A DNA stretch of 64,000 nt from assembly GCA_030424595.1 (NCBI GenBank), contig JAUHWG010000024.1:1-64000 (forward strand), given 5' to 3'. Position 1 is the stretch's first letter; each line of letters starts with the position of its first letter. This document shows positions 36,901 to 45,028 of this stretch, in pieces. The DNA is from Polyangia bacterium (GTDB taxonomy: Bacteria; Myxococcota_A; Polyangia; Nannocystales; Nannocystaceae). The notes below the pieces were generated by a model. It did no database searches, had not been told where the DNA came from, and worked only from the letters and a program-made list of their open reading frames with translations. The translations under genes and the position numbers were made by a program.

Positions 36901-37026
36901 AGCGCCGGACGCCGCCTCCGCGGGGCTCTCCTTCGCCGCCGCGTCCGGCTGCGAGCCGCGGCTGCAGGCGCTAGCGGTGACCGCTGTGACAAGGCCCAGG
37001 GTCAGGGCGAGTTGGCGTCGGCGCAT
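33901..37026 (-). CDS. Large lipoprotein of unknown function
   Basis: A 1041-residue protein: signal peptide with lipobox ASACS (about residue 21), a short Ala/Ser/Glu linker, then a long soluble region. Segments such as FWYARFDSLPLFLRLLGEAD, GELGILSNSPRAIERVLDTL and FRYMRARDPGDHQFTAFLSD, and a second half starting near residue 640 with VSLDIVAVSDDERGGETVDI and YIQTGEAFVIAVDPEVLHAV, suggest two related halves. They resemble DUF3352-like proteins that monitor their own sums, but I cannot confirm this. No catalytic motif is visible. ATG 37026; the frame is intact throughout. Confidence 0.8.
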   Translation of the reverse strand: MRRRQLALTLGLVTAVTASACSRGSQPDAAAKESPAEAASGASVDTEPTSPWVDDTPMPKLRTGELPPEDGRTLVGSRIAEHRERGVHYAEIKLDLTPAEGGIEWDRLHIEADGLVAGQVPVIGQSGGGVTLLVRSAAGKELPAELDGAVYGSRWEKGRQVWSRFPFKATADAGALAKGGAAAGQLPRRWVSSVREALTDRRWLGGRQRPTHPWEHFAAARLETLLGGSGVSSRETADRQPRTDLVRLMDTTSGILSIQEALQRDRGLRLRSEDAERTIPLGDLSGPPLAEHPFAAMQAELPDPKAGAPEPLAAAAPADFWYARFDSLPLFLRLLGEADRWITPLVQLFQQNPEDRRLAQRYETELGVVRGELAKILGPVAVGQVAVVGSDPYIREGSDLTLIFQVREATLFNAEIDRYRLQHVGRIEALGGTVETETRDYQGVAITSTRDDGGRLRQERAMVGELGILSNSPRAIERVLDTLAGRHPRLSEAAEFRYMRARDPGDHQFTAFLSDSFIAAVVGPEQKIQASRRERALAELLTPGYSALLYGWLYGENPKTLKELHASGLLLPGELRHSTGEPISYTPPELGESSIPPDQTTRSAWGTPAALVPLLDGPPVEKVTAAEDAAYRNFARGYQNYWKQMIDPVQVSLDIVAVSDDERGGETVDIDVRVLPLIDATDYRDLERIVGTSRVDVRPIGSGLQAVWAVGADSSVRNDLDGLMRAASGKPELGIGWVGDWVMVGVEDRVAIADLFTYLDDRVQLPDPERKELDPFSDDELWIRLGKAPVYAAAEVKNTAALVATLGGIRALVNEVAPGTVDWGEHSTYRDLPIVRVGLKPNAPMIRRPKIAEAFALYYIQTGEAFVIAVDPEVLHAVADRLLAGETPKPGEDDGAQLIVEARSEPGKAMWTVGSWLFQGEAVAARGVAERAAEILYMGSPGSDGPALLIELGHAYLGGTPLSARGSASFLLGPTGAGDPAFGTPISPIFPELPLAASPVQGLMERLLGFRVEVSFDKEPAAAGPDARSLHSHLRVHLGPL

Positions 37027-37158
37027 CGGCGCAGTGTATCAGCGACGCCCACCCCCCGCTCTCCGGCGGAGGCTCCCGGCTGGGGCGCGTAGAGGCCCGC
37101 GCAGCCCCCCGCAGGAGGGGAATCCGGGTATCGTGGGCGGGCCATGGAGGGCGCGACG

Positions 37159-39555
37159 ATGCGAGCGATGACGCGGCTCCCAGGCCAGCTCGCGCTCGCC
37201 CTGTGCACGCTGGCGCTGGTCCTCCTGGCCGTCCGCGCGGATCTCGAGACGCAAGCGCCGGTGAGCGCCGACGCGCCCTCATCGCGCTTCTCGAGCGCGC
37301 GGGCGCTCGCTCGCCTCGGCCGTGCGCTCGGCGACCAACGCCCCCACCCGATGGGCAGCCCCGCTGGCGAGGCGGTCGCCCGACGGATCGCAGCGATCCT
37401 CCGCGAGGACCTCGCGCCGTCGATCGCCGCCGGCTCCCCGATCCAGGGCCCCGAGATCCACAACGTCAACGCCTGCGGTCGCAAGAGCGCCGCCTGCGGT
37501 CAGGTCCACAACATCGTCGTCCGCCTCCCGGGCGGCGATCCCAACGCTGGCGCCATCCTCCTCTCGGCCCATCACGACTCGGTCGCCGCGGGGCCCGGCG
37601 CCGGCGATGACGGCAGCGGCGTCGCTGTCCTCCTGGAGCTCGCGCGCCTCCTCAGCGATCCCGCGACGCGAGGCAGCGGCTATGCGGACGGACTGCGCCG
37701 ACCCCTGATCCTCCTCTTCGTCGACGGCGAAGAGCACGGCCTCATCGGCGCCGAGGCCTTCCTCGCCGGTCACCCCTGGGCCCGCGACGTCGCCTTCGCG
37801 ATCAACATCGACAGCGGCGGCAACGATGGCCTCGCGACCCTGACCCGGACGAGCGCCGGCAACGGACCGGCGATCGCGGCCCTCGCCGCCGCCCTCGAGC
37901 GTCCGCGCGCCGCCTCTGTGACGGCGACCGCCTACGCGCTGACCCCCTACGACACCGACTTCACCGCCTATGACCGCGCCGGGATCTTCGCCCTCGACTT
38001 CGGCATCGGCGAGGACAAGGCGCCCTACCACACGCCCAACGATCGCCTCGAGGCCCTCGCGCCGGGCTCGGTGCAACACCTCGGCGAGAGCGCCCTCGCG
38101 GCCCTGCGCGCCCTCGACGGGCTGGAGGAGCGCGAGCTCGAGAACGCCGACGAGCGGGTCTACCTCGATCTCCTCGGCAGGACCCTGTGGACCGCCCCGG
38201 CCCCGTCGGTCCCCTGGATCGCGACGCTCTTCGTCGGCCTTCACCTGGCGATCCTCCGCCGCCTGCGACTGATCTCCGCGCCCTCGCAGCGCCGTGGCGA
38301 GCCCCCCTTGGGCGCCCGGAGCTGGGCCCGAGGCGCGGCTGTCTGGGCGCTCCAGCTCCTCGGCGCGCTCGCCTGCGGAGCCGGGCTCGCCTGGCTCCTC
38401 GCGCTGATCGCCGGGGCCGAGATGGCGAGCTACGCCGACCCTCCGAGGGTCCGCGTCGCCCTCTGGGCGGCCGTCACCGCCGCGAGCGCGGCGATCCTCC
38501 TCCGCGTCGGCCGCGGTCTCCCGCCGATCGCGCTGTGGGGCGGCGCCTGGTCGGCCCTCGCCCTCCTGACGTGGATCGTCGCCATCGCCGACCCCGGCGC
38601 GAGCGTAGCCCTCCTCCCGGCCCTCGCCGCCCAGGTGATCATCGCCGGCGCAGGGCTGCTCTACACCCAGGGCCGCGCCCTGCCGGTCACAGCCGTGCTC
38701 CTCGGCCTGGTGGTCCCGGCCTTCCTGTGGTTTCAGGCCGCCCTCCGGGTCGAGCTCCTCTTCGGCCTCGGTCGGCACGGAGGCGCGATCGCCCTCGCCC
38801 CCGTCGCCCTGATCGTCGGCCTCCTGGGCCCCCTCTTCGTCGCGGCCCCGCGCAGGGTCCAACGCCTCGGCGTCCTCATCACCACCTCGGTCGCGATCAT
38901 CGCCGCGACAGCCAGCCTCCTCGCGCCCGCCCACAGCCCGAGCCGAGCCGGGCGGCTCAACCTCCTGCTCCACCGCGACGTCGATCGCGACGGGAGCCGT
39001 TGGCTGATCGCCGAGCGGCCGGGCGGCGTCCCCTCCGCGCTGCGCGAGACGATCGACCTCGCCGAGGCGCCCGCGCAGAGCTTCGCCTGGTCCGGCGAGG
39101 ATGACGAGAGCTACATCGCCGCCGCCCGTGACGTCGACCTCCCGCCCCCGCAGCTCGAGCTCCTAGAGGACCAACCTGGCCCCTGGGGCAGACTTCTCAC
39201 GCTCCGCCTGCGATCCCCCCGCGGCGCACGTCGAGCCGCGCTCCTCCTGCCTGAGAGCGCCGGCGTCCGGGCCATCTCGATCGATGACGTGACCCTCGCC
39301 CCCTACCCCGAGCGCAAGCTCGAGCGATACCCGGAGGCCCGCCACTACGGCATCGTCGGCGTCCCCGCGGAGGGCGTCGAGATCCGGGTGATCGTCGCCG
39401 CCGAAGGACCCATCGACGCGACGATCTGGGACATCGCCGACGGCCTCCCCGAGACCGCGGAGAGCCGAGCGCTCATCGCTGCGCGCCCGCCCGAGCACAC
39501 CCAAACCCACGGCGGCGACGTCTCGCTGGTGTCGCGGCGAGTGAGGATCGAATAG
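37159..39555 (+). CDS. M28-family metallopeptidase with C-terminal membrane domain
   Basis: A 798-residue membrane protein. After an N-terminal anchor the M28 zinc aminopeptidase domain has all ligands and catalytic residues: SAHHDSV (His), GAGDDGSGV (bridging Asp), VDGEEHGLIG (catalytic and binding Glu), NIDSGG (Asp) and PYHTPND (His). Residues ~345-590 form about seven membrane helices, and a beta-rich domain ends the protein. The plan is like the eukaryotic ER metallopeptidase Fxna/PFF1. ATG 37159 is preferred because GGAGGG sits 7 nt upstream; ATG 37144 would add five residues. It should trim peptides outside the cytoplasm. Confidence 0.9.
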   Translation: MRAMTRLPGQLALALCTLALVLLAVRADLETQAPVSADAPSSRFSSARALARLGRALGDQRPHPMGSPAGEAVARRIAAILREDLAPSIAAGSPIQGPEIHNVNACGRKSAACGQVHNIVVRLPGGDPNAGAILLSAHHDSVAAGPGAGDDGSGVAVLLELARLLSDPATRGSGYADGLRRPLILLFVDGEEHGLIGAEAFLAGHPWARDVAFAINIDSGGNDGLATLTRTSAGNGPAIAALAAALERPRAASVTATAYALTPYDTDFTAYDRAGIFALDFGIGEDKAPYHTPNDRLEALAPGSVQHLGESALAALRALDGLEERELENADERVYLDLLGRTLWTAPAPSVPWIATLFVGLHLAILRRLRLISAPSQRRGEPPLGARSWARGAAVWALQLLGALACGAGLAWLLALIAGAEMASYADPPRVRVALWAAVTAASAAILLRVGRGLPPIALWGGAWSALALLTWIVAIADPGASVALLPALAAQVIIAGAGLLYTQGRALPVTAVLLGLVVPAFLWFQAALRVELLFGLGRHGGAIALAPVALIVGLLGPLFVAAPRRVQRLGVLITTSVAIIAATASLLAPAHSPSRAGRLNLLLHRDVDRDGSRWLIAERPGGVPSALRETIDLAEAPAQSFAWSGEDDESYIAAARDVDLPPPQLELLEDQPGPWGRLLTLRLRSPRGARRAALLLPESAGVRAISIDDVTLAPYPERKLERYPEARHYGIVGVPAEGVEIRVIVAAEGPIDATIWDIADGLPETAESRALIAARPPEHTQTHGGDVSLVSRRVRIE

Positions 39556-39609
39556 GCGAGGAGCCGGGCCCGAAGCCGCCGCCTGGGCTCCCTCGCGCTC
39601 CTCTCCGGC

Positions 39610-39900
39610 TCCGCTCGCGTGCTCCTCGCGGCCTCGCCTGCCCCTCGCGGCCTCGCGGCCTCACTCGCGCCTCGCCTGCGAATCGCGGCCTCACCTGCGC
39701 TCGCGGCCTCGCGGCCTCACCTGCGCTCGCGGCCTCGCGGCCTCGCCTGCCCTCGCGGCCTCGCCTGCCCTCGCGGCCTCGCCTGCGCCTCGCGGCCTCA
39801 CCTGCGCTTCGCCTGCTCCTCCCGAGCGGCTCGTCTGCTCCTCTCGCGGCCTCGCGGCCTCACTTGCGCCTCGCCTGCGCCTCGCCTGCGCCCGTTGCGG
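39610..39900. repeat. Irregular CTCGCGGCCTCGCCTGC repeat array
   Basis: Nearly 290 bp of variants of a roughly 16-bp motif (CTCGCGGCCTCGCCTG/CTCGCGGCCTCACCTGCG) fill the gap between the convergent M28 peptidase and trypsin-like genes. The array is strongly strand-biased for C. Nothing else is seen in 39556-39914. Confidence 0.85.
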
Positions 39901-39914
39901 TGCGCCTCGCCTGC

Positions 39915-40895
39915 TCACCGTCGTCGACGGCCCACGACCACGAGCGTGAGGAGTCCGAGCCCGAAGAGCGACGGTGCGCGGCTCTCCTCAGGTCTGACGA
40001 CCGAGCAGCGCCCCTTCTCCCCGGGTGGGGCGATGTCGAGGCAGTCCGCCTCCGCGCAGCTCGCCGGCAGGAGATCGACCCCGGTCTCCTCGGCGATCCA
40101 GGGCAGCGCCGCATAGGGGACCCCGTAGATCCCGCGACCGCTGCCGCAGGGCGAGACCCCGCGCGAGGTGATCCCCACCAGCCGCCACTCGCCGTTCGCC
40201 AGCTGAGCGAAGACCGGACCGCCCGAGTCACCGTTGCAGGTGTCGCGCCCCTCCTGTCCGGCGAAGAACTCCAGCCCCGTCGACGAGAGGCTGCCTAGCA
40301 CCGTCGTCACGGAGCGCTTGGAGCCGACCTCGTCCATCCGCAGCGGCGGCGACGAGTCCTCGGCCTGCGCGTCACGGACCGCGCCAAAGCCGACGAGGAG
40401 CACCTCGTGGTCGGGGACCATCAGCTCATCCCACTCCGCTTGCTCGACCAGCGGCGGGATCGTCGGGACGCCCTGGACCGGCTCCGCGAGGACTACATAG
40501 CCGAAGTCATAGACGTCCTCGTCGCACTCGCCGAGGCAATAGCTGGGGTGGACCCCGTAGTCGACGCCGGTCGTCCGACGGTTATCGTCGACCGTGTAGA
40601 TCGTGTCGCCGAAGATCACGAGGATCTGCTCAAAGTCCTCGGCCTCCTCGAGGCAGTGAGCGGCCGTGAGCACGGTCTGCGGGTCGAGCAGCACCGCCGT
40701 GCAGAGGTTGGCGGTGTTCGAGGTGAAGCCGCCCTGGATGCCGACGATCGCGACCACGCTCGGCCACTCGCTGAGGGCGACGGGGTCTCCGCCGATGATC
40801 GGCTGCGGACCCGCGCCCGGGAGGCCGAGGCCGACCTCCGCAGGCAGTGGCGCGGCCGCCAGGACCAGCGCGGAGAGCATCGCGAAGAGCGGCAT
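39915..40895 (-). CDS. Trypsin-like (S1) serine protease with C-terminal sorting tail
   Basis: About 326 residues: signal peptide, mature start IIGGDP typical of chymotrypsin-fold enzymes after propeptide removal, catalytic His in LTAAHC, Asp in YDFGYVVL, and nucleophile Ser in CNGDSGGPV. The C terminus ends in a hydrophobic helix plus Arg cluster (LFGLGLLTLVVVGRRRR), the plan of the MYXO-CTERM/PEP-CTERM sorting signals, although the usual Cys is not obvious next to the helix. Secreted endopeptidase, fitting a predatory lifestyle. ATG 40895 or an adjacent GTG 40898 can serve as start. Confidence 0.9.
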   Translation of the reverse strand: MPLFAMLSALVLAAAPLPAEVGLGLPGAGPQPIIGGDPVALSEWPSVVAIVGIQGGFTSNTANLCTAVLLDPQTVLTAAHCLEEAEDFEQILVIFGDTIYTVDDNRRTTGVDYGVHPSYCLGECDEDVYDFGYVVLAEPVQGVPTIPPLVEQAEWDELMVPDHEVLLVGFGAVRDAQAEDSSPPLRMDEVGSKRSVTTVLGSLSSTGLEFFAGQEGRDTCNGDSGGPVFAQLANGEWRLVGITSRGVSPCGSGRGIYGVPYAALPWIAEETGVDLLPASCAEADCLDIAPPGEKGRCSVVRPEESRAPSLFGLGLLTLVVVGRRRR

Positions 40896-40969
40896 CACGG
40901 AGCCGAGGATAGCAGCGCCCCGCGTCAGCGCCCCTACGGACCTCCTCGACCGCCCCGGCCCCGATCGCC

Positions 40970-41110
40970 GGGCAGTCCAGCCGACTTCGCCCGCCAGCCC
41001 AGCCGACTTCGCGGGGCAGCCCAGCCGACTTCGCCCGCCAGGCCCGGCCGCCGGCCCCGCTCACATGCCCCGCTCGCCGGCCCGCTCACATGCCCCGCTC
41101 ACCGGCCCGC
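40970..41110. repeat. Two adjoining direct-repeat arrays
   Basis: Three units of an ~22-bp motif with AGCCGACTTCGCCCGCCAG, then two units of a 28-bp motif (CCCCGCTCACATG...). They lie in the 358-nt gene-free gap 40896-41253 between the protease start and the VWA gene end. No promoter is recognisable in the rest. Confidence 0.8.
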
Positions 41111-41253
41111 GCAGCGGCGGTGGAGGTACACAGCCTCCGCCCATCCGCACAGTCGTCCGACCTGGAGGGCGAAGGCGCGCTCCCCCGCGACGCTGGAGGG
41201 GCCTCCAGACATCGCGGGGGTCGAAGAGCCCCCTGAGACGGGTCCGCTCAGGC

Positions 41254-42570
41254 CTACTCGGTGCCCGGGCAGAGGTACTGAGCGTCGAGCTCACCGGTCA
41301 TCTGGAAGGTCGAGCAGGCCGCACCACACAGGAGGATCGTGTCCTTCTCGGGGGTCGTCCACATCCAGCCGTCCTCGCTCCCACAGTCCTCGACGGGATC
41401 CGAGCCGTACGACGTGCCCATCACCGAGACCTCGACGTAGTCCGGGAAGACCGGCACCGGATCGAGGACGATCTCGCAGCTCAGCACGTCCACGCTGATC
41501 TGGGTCAGCGCCTCCTGGAGCTCGATCTGATTCTTCGAGTCGTAGAACGCCGCCGCCCCGTCCTGGGGCATGCCCCCGGCCATCGCCAGCTCGTTGAGCC
41601 GCTGGAAGGTGTTGGTCCCGTCGGGGTTGCCGTCCTGCTTCACCTCCGACTCGACGTCGGCGATGTCGATGCCGACGACGAAGGTCGTGATCCCCTCGCC
41701 GTAGGCGTCGGCGATGACCTGGGTGAGGGCCTCGTCGTAGGCCTCAAAGCGCTCCGCCTCGTCCTGCGCCTCGGTCGAGCAGTTGGCCGCGCCGTCGGTG
41801 ACCAAGACGACCACCTTGGGCAGCCCGTCGTCGATGCCAAGGAGGTGTTCGTAGGCCGCGACGACCCCCGCCCGCGCCGGTGTACCGCCCGCGATCTGGG
41901 CGCCTGTCGCGTTCTCAGGCGGCATGGTCGCCAACAACGCCGCCCCCTGCTGCGGCCCGACCGACACGTCCGGCGTCGCCTCGACGAGGCAGGCGTTGAC
42001 GTTGTACTCCGCCTTCGCCTTCTTCGACGGATAGAGCACCATCCCCATGTTCATGGAGGCGTCGAAGTCCGTGACGATCAGCTCGACGACGTTGAAGAGC
42101 GAGTACCAGCGGCTCACCTCGGGGGTGTTCGGATCGCCGTCGCCGTCCCAGGAGTTGGCGACCATCGACCCGGACTTGTCGAGCACGAGGACGACGTTCG
42201 GCGTGACGATCTCAAAGTTGTTCTTCGACTCCCCGCAGTAGTCGGGGTTGAAGTCGCAGGTCTTGTCCTCCGTGCAGAGGAGCGTCACGTCCTCGCAGTC
42301 CTCGTCCACCTCGCACTCAGGCTCGCCGCCCGTGGTGTCCGTCTCTCCGCTCTCGCTGGTCTCCCCGGTCTCTCCGGTGGTCGCCGTGTCCGTCTCGCTG
42401 TCGCCGGTCGTGAGCGTCGGCGTGATCGTCTCGATCCCGGCCCCATCATCGTCCTCGCCGGGGTCCGGCGATGTACAGCCGCTGAAGCAGAGCGCCGCGC
42501 TCAGGGCGCTCAGGGTGCTCAGGGTGCTCAGGGTGCTCAGGGTGCGCGAGGAGTGTCTGGCGGTCTTCAT
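41254..42570 (-). CDS. VWA-domain lipoprotein (paralogue 1)
   Basis: A 438-residue exported lipoprotein. The signal peptide is unusual, being built from a 9-bp DNA repeat (STLSTLSTLSALSAALCFSGC). A Thr/Glu/Gly linker and short Cys segment lead to a von Willebrand A domain with the MIDAS motifs LVLDKSGSM, a GGTPAR Thr and VTDGAANC. A C-terminal Cys-containing domain follows (CEIVLDPVPVFPDYVEV, CGSEDGW, LCGAACSTF, LCPG). It probably binds a metal-dependent ligand at the cell surface. It has the same order and many identical stretches as the gene at 42904, so the pair is a tandem duplication. Confidence 0.9.
   Translation of the reverse strand: MKTARHSSRTLSTLSTLSTLSALSAALCFSGCTSPDPGEDDDGAGIETITPTLTTGDSETDTATTGETGETSESGETDTTGGEPECEVDEDCEDVTLLCTEDKTCDFNPDYCGESKNNFEIVTPNVVLVLDKSGSMVANSWDGDGDPNTPEVSRWYSLFNVVELIVTDFDASMNMGMVLYPSKKAKAEYNVNACLVEATPDVSVGPQQGAALLATMPPENATGAQIAGGTPARAGVVAAYEHLLGIDDGLPKVVVLVTDGAANCSTEAQDEAERFEAYDEALTQVIADAYGEGITTFVVGIDIADVESEVKQDGNPDGTNTFQRLNELAMAGGMPQDGAAAFYDSKNQIELQEALTQISVDVLSCEIVLDPVPVFPDYVEVSVMGTSYGSDPVEDCGSEDGWMWTTPEKDTILLCGAACSTFQMTGELDAQYLCPGTE
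42497..42541. repeat. 9-bp tandem repeat inside signal-peptide coding region
   Basis: Five units of GCGCTCAGG/GTGCTCAGG encode Leu-Ser-Thr/Ala triplets in the signal peptide of the VWA lipoprotein. A change of unit number would lengthen or shorten the hydrophobic core in steps of three residues without frameshift. Confidence 0.85.
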
Positions 42571-42810
42571 GGCGTCGTCTCCGTAGTCAAGCGAGCGAGG
42601 GCGCATGTCTCCTGCGCCAGGGGCCGGCTGCCTCTCGGGACATCCCGGGCATCAGCCCCCCTCACCCACTCAGACACCGCGAACACTCGACCTTCCGGGG
42701 TGATCCGCGTCCGTCTGACAATTCGTCGCCGACACAGGTGCGCACGCCGACGACCTCGCCCCTCGGGCGACGACACCCGGCACCGCCGCGCATCGCCGCG
42801 CAGACCGCCC

Positions 42811-42851
42811 AAAACAAGAGACGAGGGCCGCCGAAGCGTCCCTCGTCTCTT
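42811..42851 (-). terminator. Intrinsic terminator of VWA gene at 42904-44202
   Basis: Read on the minus strand, a 12-bp perfect stem (AAGAGACGAGGG 42840-42851 complement, 42816-42827) with a 12-nt loop is followed by GTTTTG, about 50 nt after the stop codon. It separates the two VWA paralogues. The rest of the 333-nt gap shows no other feature. Confidence 0.8.
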
Positions 42852-42903
42852 CTCGTCCGCGGGCTCCAGACGAAGCCCGCGAGGTGCACTCAACGCGGCG
42901 GGA

Positions 42904-44202
42904 TCAGCCGGAGCCGGGGCACTTGTACTGGGCGTCGAGGTTGCCGCTGCCCTGGAAGCCAGTGCAGGCGGCGCCGCAGAGCTGGATCTGCGCGAAGGTG
43001 TCGTCGACAAACTGCCAGCCGTCCTCGGTGTCGCAGTCCGTGACCTGGGTGTTGCCGTAGTTGGTGCCGTTGACCTCAACCTCGACGAAGTTCGGGTAGA
43101 CCGGGATCGGGTCGAGGTCGATGACGCAGGGGAGAACCTGCTGAGCGATCGCCGTCAGCGCGTCCTGCAGCTCGATCTGGTTCTGCGAGTTGTAGAACTG
43201 CTCGTTCGGGTCGTTCTTCGGGACGCCGCCCGCGACCGCGAGGGAGTTGAGCTGCTCGAACGTGTTGGTCGCGTCCGGGTTGCCGTCCTGCTTGGTCTCG
43301 GAGAGCTCGTCCTTGATGTCGATACCGACGACGAAGGTCGGGATCCCGTTGCCTGCGGCCTCGGTGACGGTGGTCGCGAGCGCACCGTCGTAGATCTCGA
43401 AGCGCTCCTCCTCGCTGGCGGCGTCGAGCGAGCAGTTGGCGGCGCCGTCGGTCACGAGGACCATGAACTGCGGCAGTCCGTCCTGGATCGACGAGAGGTG
43501 ATCGATGGCGGTGATCATGCCAGCGCGAGCCGGGGTACCGCCGGCGATCTGCACGCTGGTCGCCCCCTCGGGCGGCATCGTCGCGAGGATCGTCGCGCCG
43601 TTGCCCGGCGCGGTCTCGACGTCCGGGGTGGGCTCCACCAGGCAGGCGTTGATGTTGTACTGCGACAGCGCCTTCTTCGAGGGGTAGAGGACCATCCCGA
43701 GGTTCATCGAGTTGTCGAACTCGGCGGCGATGAACTCGACGACGTTAAAGAGGCTGAACCAGCGGGTGACGTCCGGGGTGTTCGGATCGCCGTCGCCGTC
43801 CCAGGAGTTCGCGACCATCGAGCCCGACTTGTCGAGCACGAGGACGACGTTCGGGGTGGTGATCGGGATCTCGATCGTCGCCTCGCCGCAGTCCGAGGGG
43901 TCGAACTCGCAGGAGCCCGCGTCGCAGAGGAAGCCGTCCTCGCAGTCGCTGTCCTCGACACACTCGTTGCCCGTGGTGTTGGTGGTCGCGTCGCTCTCAG
44001 AGCCGCTCGCGGTCAGGTCTGCGGTCGTGCTCGAGCCGCTGTCGGACTCGGTCCCGCTCATCGTCGCGGTCATCGTCGCGGTCGGCTGGATCGTCGCGAT
44101 CGTGACGCTCGAGGCGGAGTCGGACTCAGTCTCCTCATTGCCGCCGGCGCAGGCGGAGAGTGAAAGCAAGGTGGCGGAGAATACGGCAATGGAGCGCTTC
44201 AT
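42904..44202 (-). CDS. VWA-domain lipoprotein (paralogue 2)
   Basis: A 432-residue lipoprotein with an ordinary signal peptide (lipobox LSACA), acidic Thr/Ser-rich linker, short Cys segment (CVEDSDCEDGFLCDAGSCEF), and the same VWA domain as its neighbour: MIDAS LVLDKSGSM, shared NSWDGDGDPNTP loop, GGTPARAGM, VTDGAANC. The C-terminal Cys domain is CVIDLDPIPVYPNFVEVEV, LCGAACTGF, KCPG. A shared role with paralogue 1 is likely. It has its own terminator, so the two genes can be expressed separately. Confidence 0.9.
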   Translation of the reverse strand: MKRSIAVFSATLLSLSACAGGNEETESDSASSVTIATIQPTATMTATMSGTESDSGSSTTADLTASGSESDATTNTTGNECVEDSDCEDGFLCDAGSCEFDPSDCGEATIEIPITTPNVVLVLDKSGSMVANSWDGDGDPNTPDVTRWFSLFNVVEFIAAEFDNSMNLGMVLYPSKKALSQYNINACLVEPTPDVETAPGNGATILATMPPEGATSVQIAGGTPARAGMITAIDHLSSIQDGLPQFMVLVTDGAANCSLDAASEEERFEIYDGALATTVTEAAGNGIPTFVVGIDIKDELSETKQDGNPDATNTFEQLNSLAVAGGVPKNDPNEQFYNSQNQIELQDALTAIAQQVLPCVIDLDPIPVYPNFVEVEVNGTNYGNTQVTDCDTEDGWQFVDDTFAQIQLCGAACTGFQGSGNLDAQYKCPGSG

Positions 44203-44572
44203 AAGTTCAATCCTCGGTCTTGTTCTGGGTGAAGTCAGGCAGTGGAAACAACACGATCGTCAACGGCTATCGGCCTGCGACCGCCACACCGCGCTGACAA
44301 ACTAGCAAGATCGCCGAGCGCAAAACAAGGCGGTCGTCGTTCGCGCGAAGTGCGGGGCCGCGGGGCTGAGATGAGCGCAGCATGACGTCCGTGTGACACC
44401 GGCGCGGCGCGACCTTCCGGATAAAAGTTCTCCAGGACCGACGCGAGCGCCTCCGCGCTGTCTGCATCTGCGATGTGACGAGCACGGCCGCTCAGGGGTG
44501 ATCAGGGTCACCGGGAGCAGCCGCCGTAGGGGTGTCACGAAATGGCGACAAACGCCGCCTCTTCGCCGGCTC
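44203..44572. other. Gene-free interval upstream of VWA paralogue 2
   Basis: 370 nt. The only symmetrical element I see is GGTGA-TCAGGG-TCACC near 44496-44511. No -24/-12 or convincing -35/-10 promoter could be assigned. Confidence 0.5.
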
Positions 44573-45028
44573 TCAAAAGCGCAGGGCGAAGCTCACCCCG
44601 CCGCCGCCCCTTTGGAGCACGGGGGCGATGGCGATGTTGTTGCGGCGCTTCCAGGCTCGATGACGCGAGCGCTGGGCCAGGCCGAGACCGAGGAAGGTCG
44701 CCCCGGTGACGATCATGAGCCCGCCGTAGCCGACGCCCACCCAGCCGTAGGTCCGAAGGCCAGAACAGGTACGATCGGCCACCCCTTGCCCGTAGTTCCC
44801 CTTGCAGCGCTCCGGCGAGGCGGTCAGGAGCATGGCAATGCCCCCCCCCGCGCGGAGAAACCCGAGCGGAAAGAGGATGCTGCCGATGAGCCTGTTCATG
44901 TCCCCCTCCTCGGGCTCGCGCTCGCGGACCTCACCAAACTCGTAATATCCGCCGGGGATCTCTCCCGCGTCCGGGGCCGGAGCGCCGGTGACCGCGACGG
45001 TCAGGGCGAGCGCGAGCGAACCCGTCAC
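44573..45028 (-). CDS. Small membrane protein with signal peptide
   Basis: A 151-residue protein: signal peptide (MTGSLALALTVAVTGAPA), acidic segment with GGYYEFGEV, then two hydrophobic helices (LIGSILFPLGFLRAGGGIAMLLTA and GWVGVGYGGLMIVTGATFLGLGLA) and a C terminus ending in Phe. It has the layout of small myxobacterial envelope proteins that often accompany TPR proteins. Two cysteines lie between the helices. GTG start 45028. Function unknown. Confidence 0.68.
   Translation of the reverse strand: MTGSLALALTVAVTGAPAPDAGEIPGGYYEFGEVREREPEEGDMNRLIGSILFPLGFLRAGGGIAMLLTASPERCKGNYGQGVADRTCSGLRTYGWVGVGYGGLMIVTGATFLGLGLAQRSRHRAWKRRNNIAIAPVLQRGGGGVSFALRF

Noticed and set aside
40666-44163. Open plus-strand frame of 1165 codons
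   Set aside because: It is antisense to the trypsin-like protease and both VWA lipoproteins, whose motifs are unmistakable. Its translation is a GC-driven Arg/Val/Asp/Gly mixture without domains.
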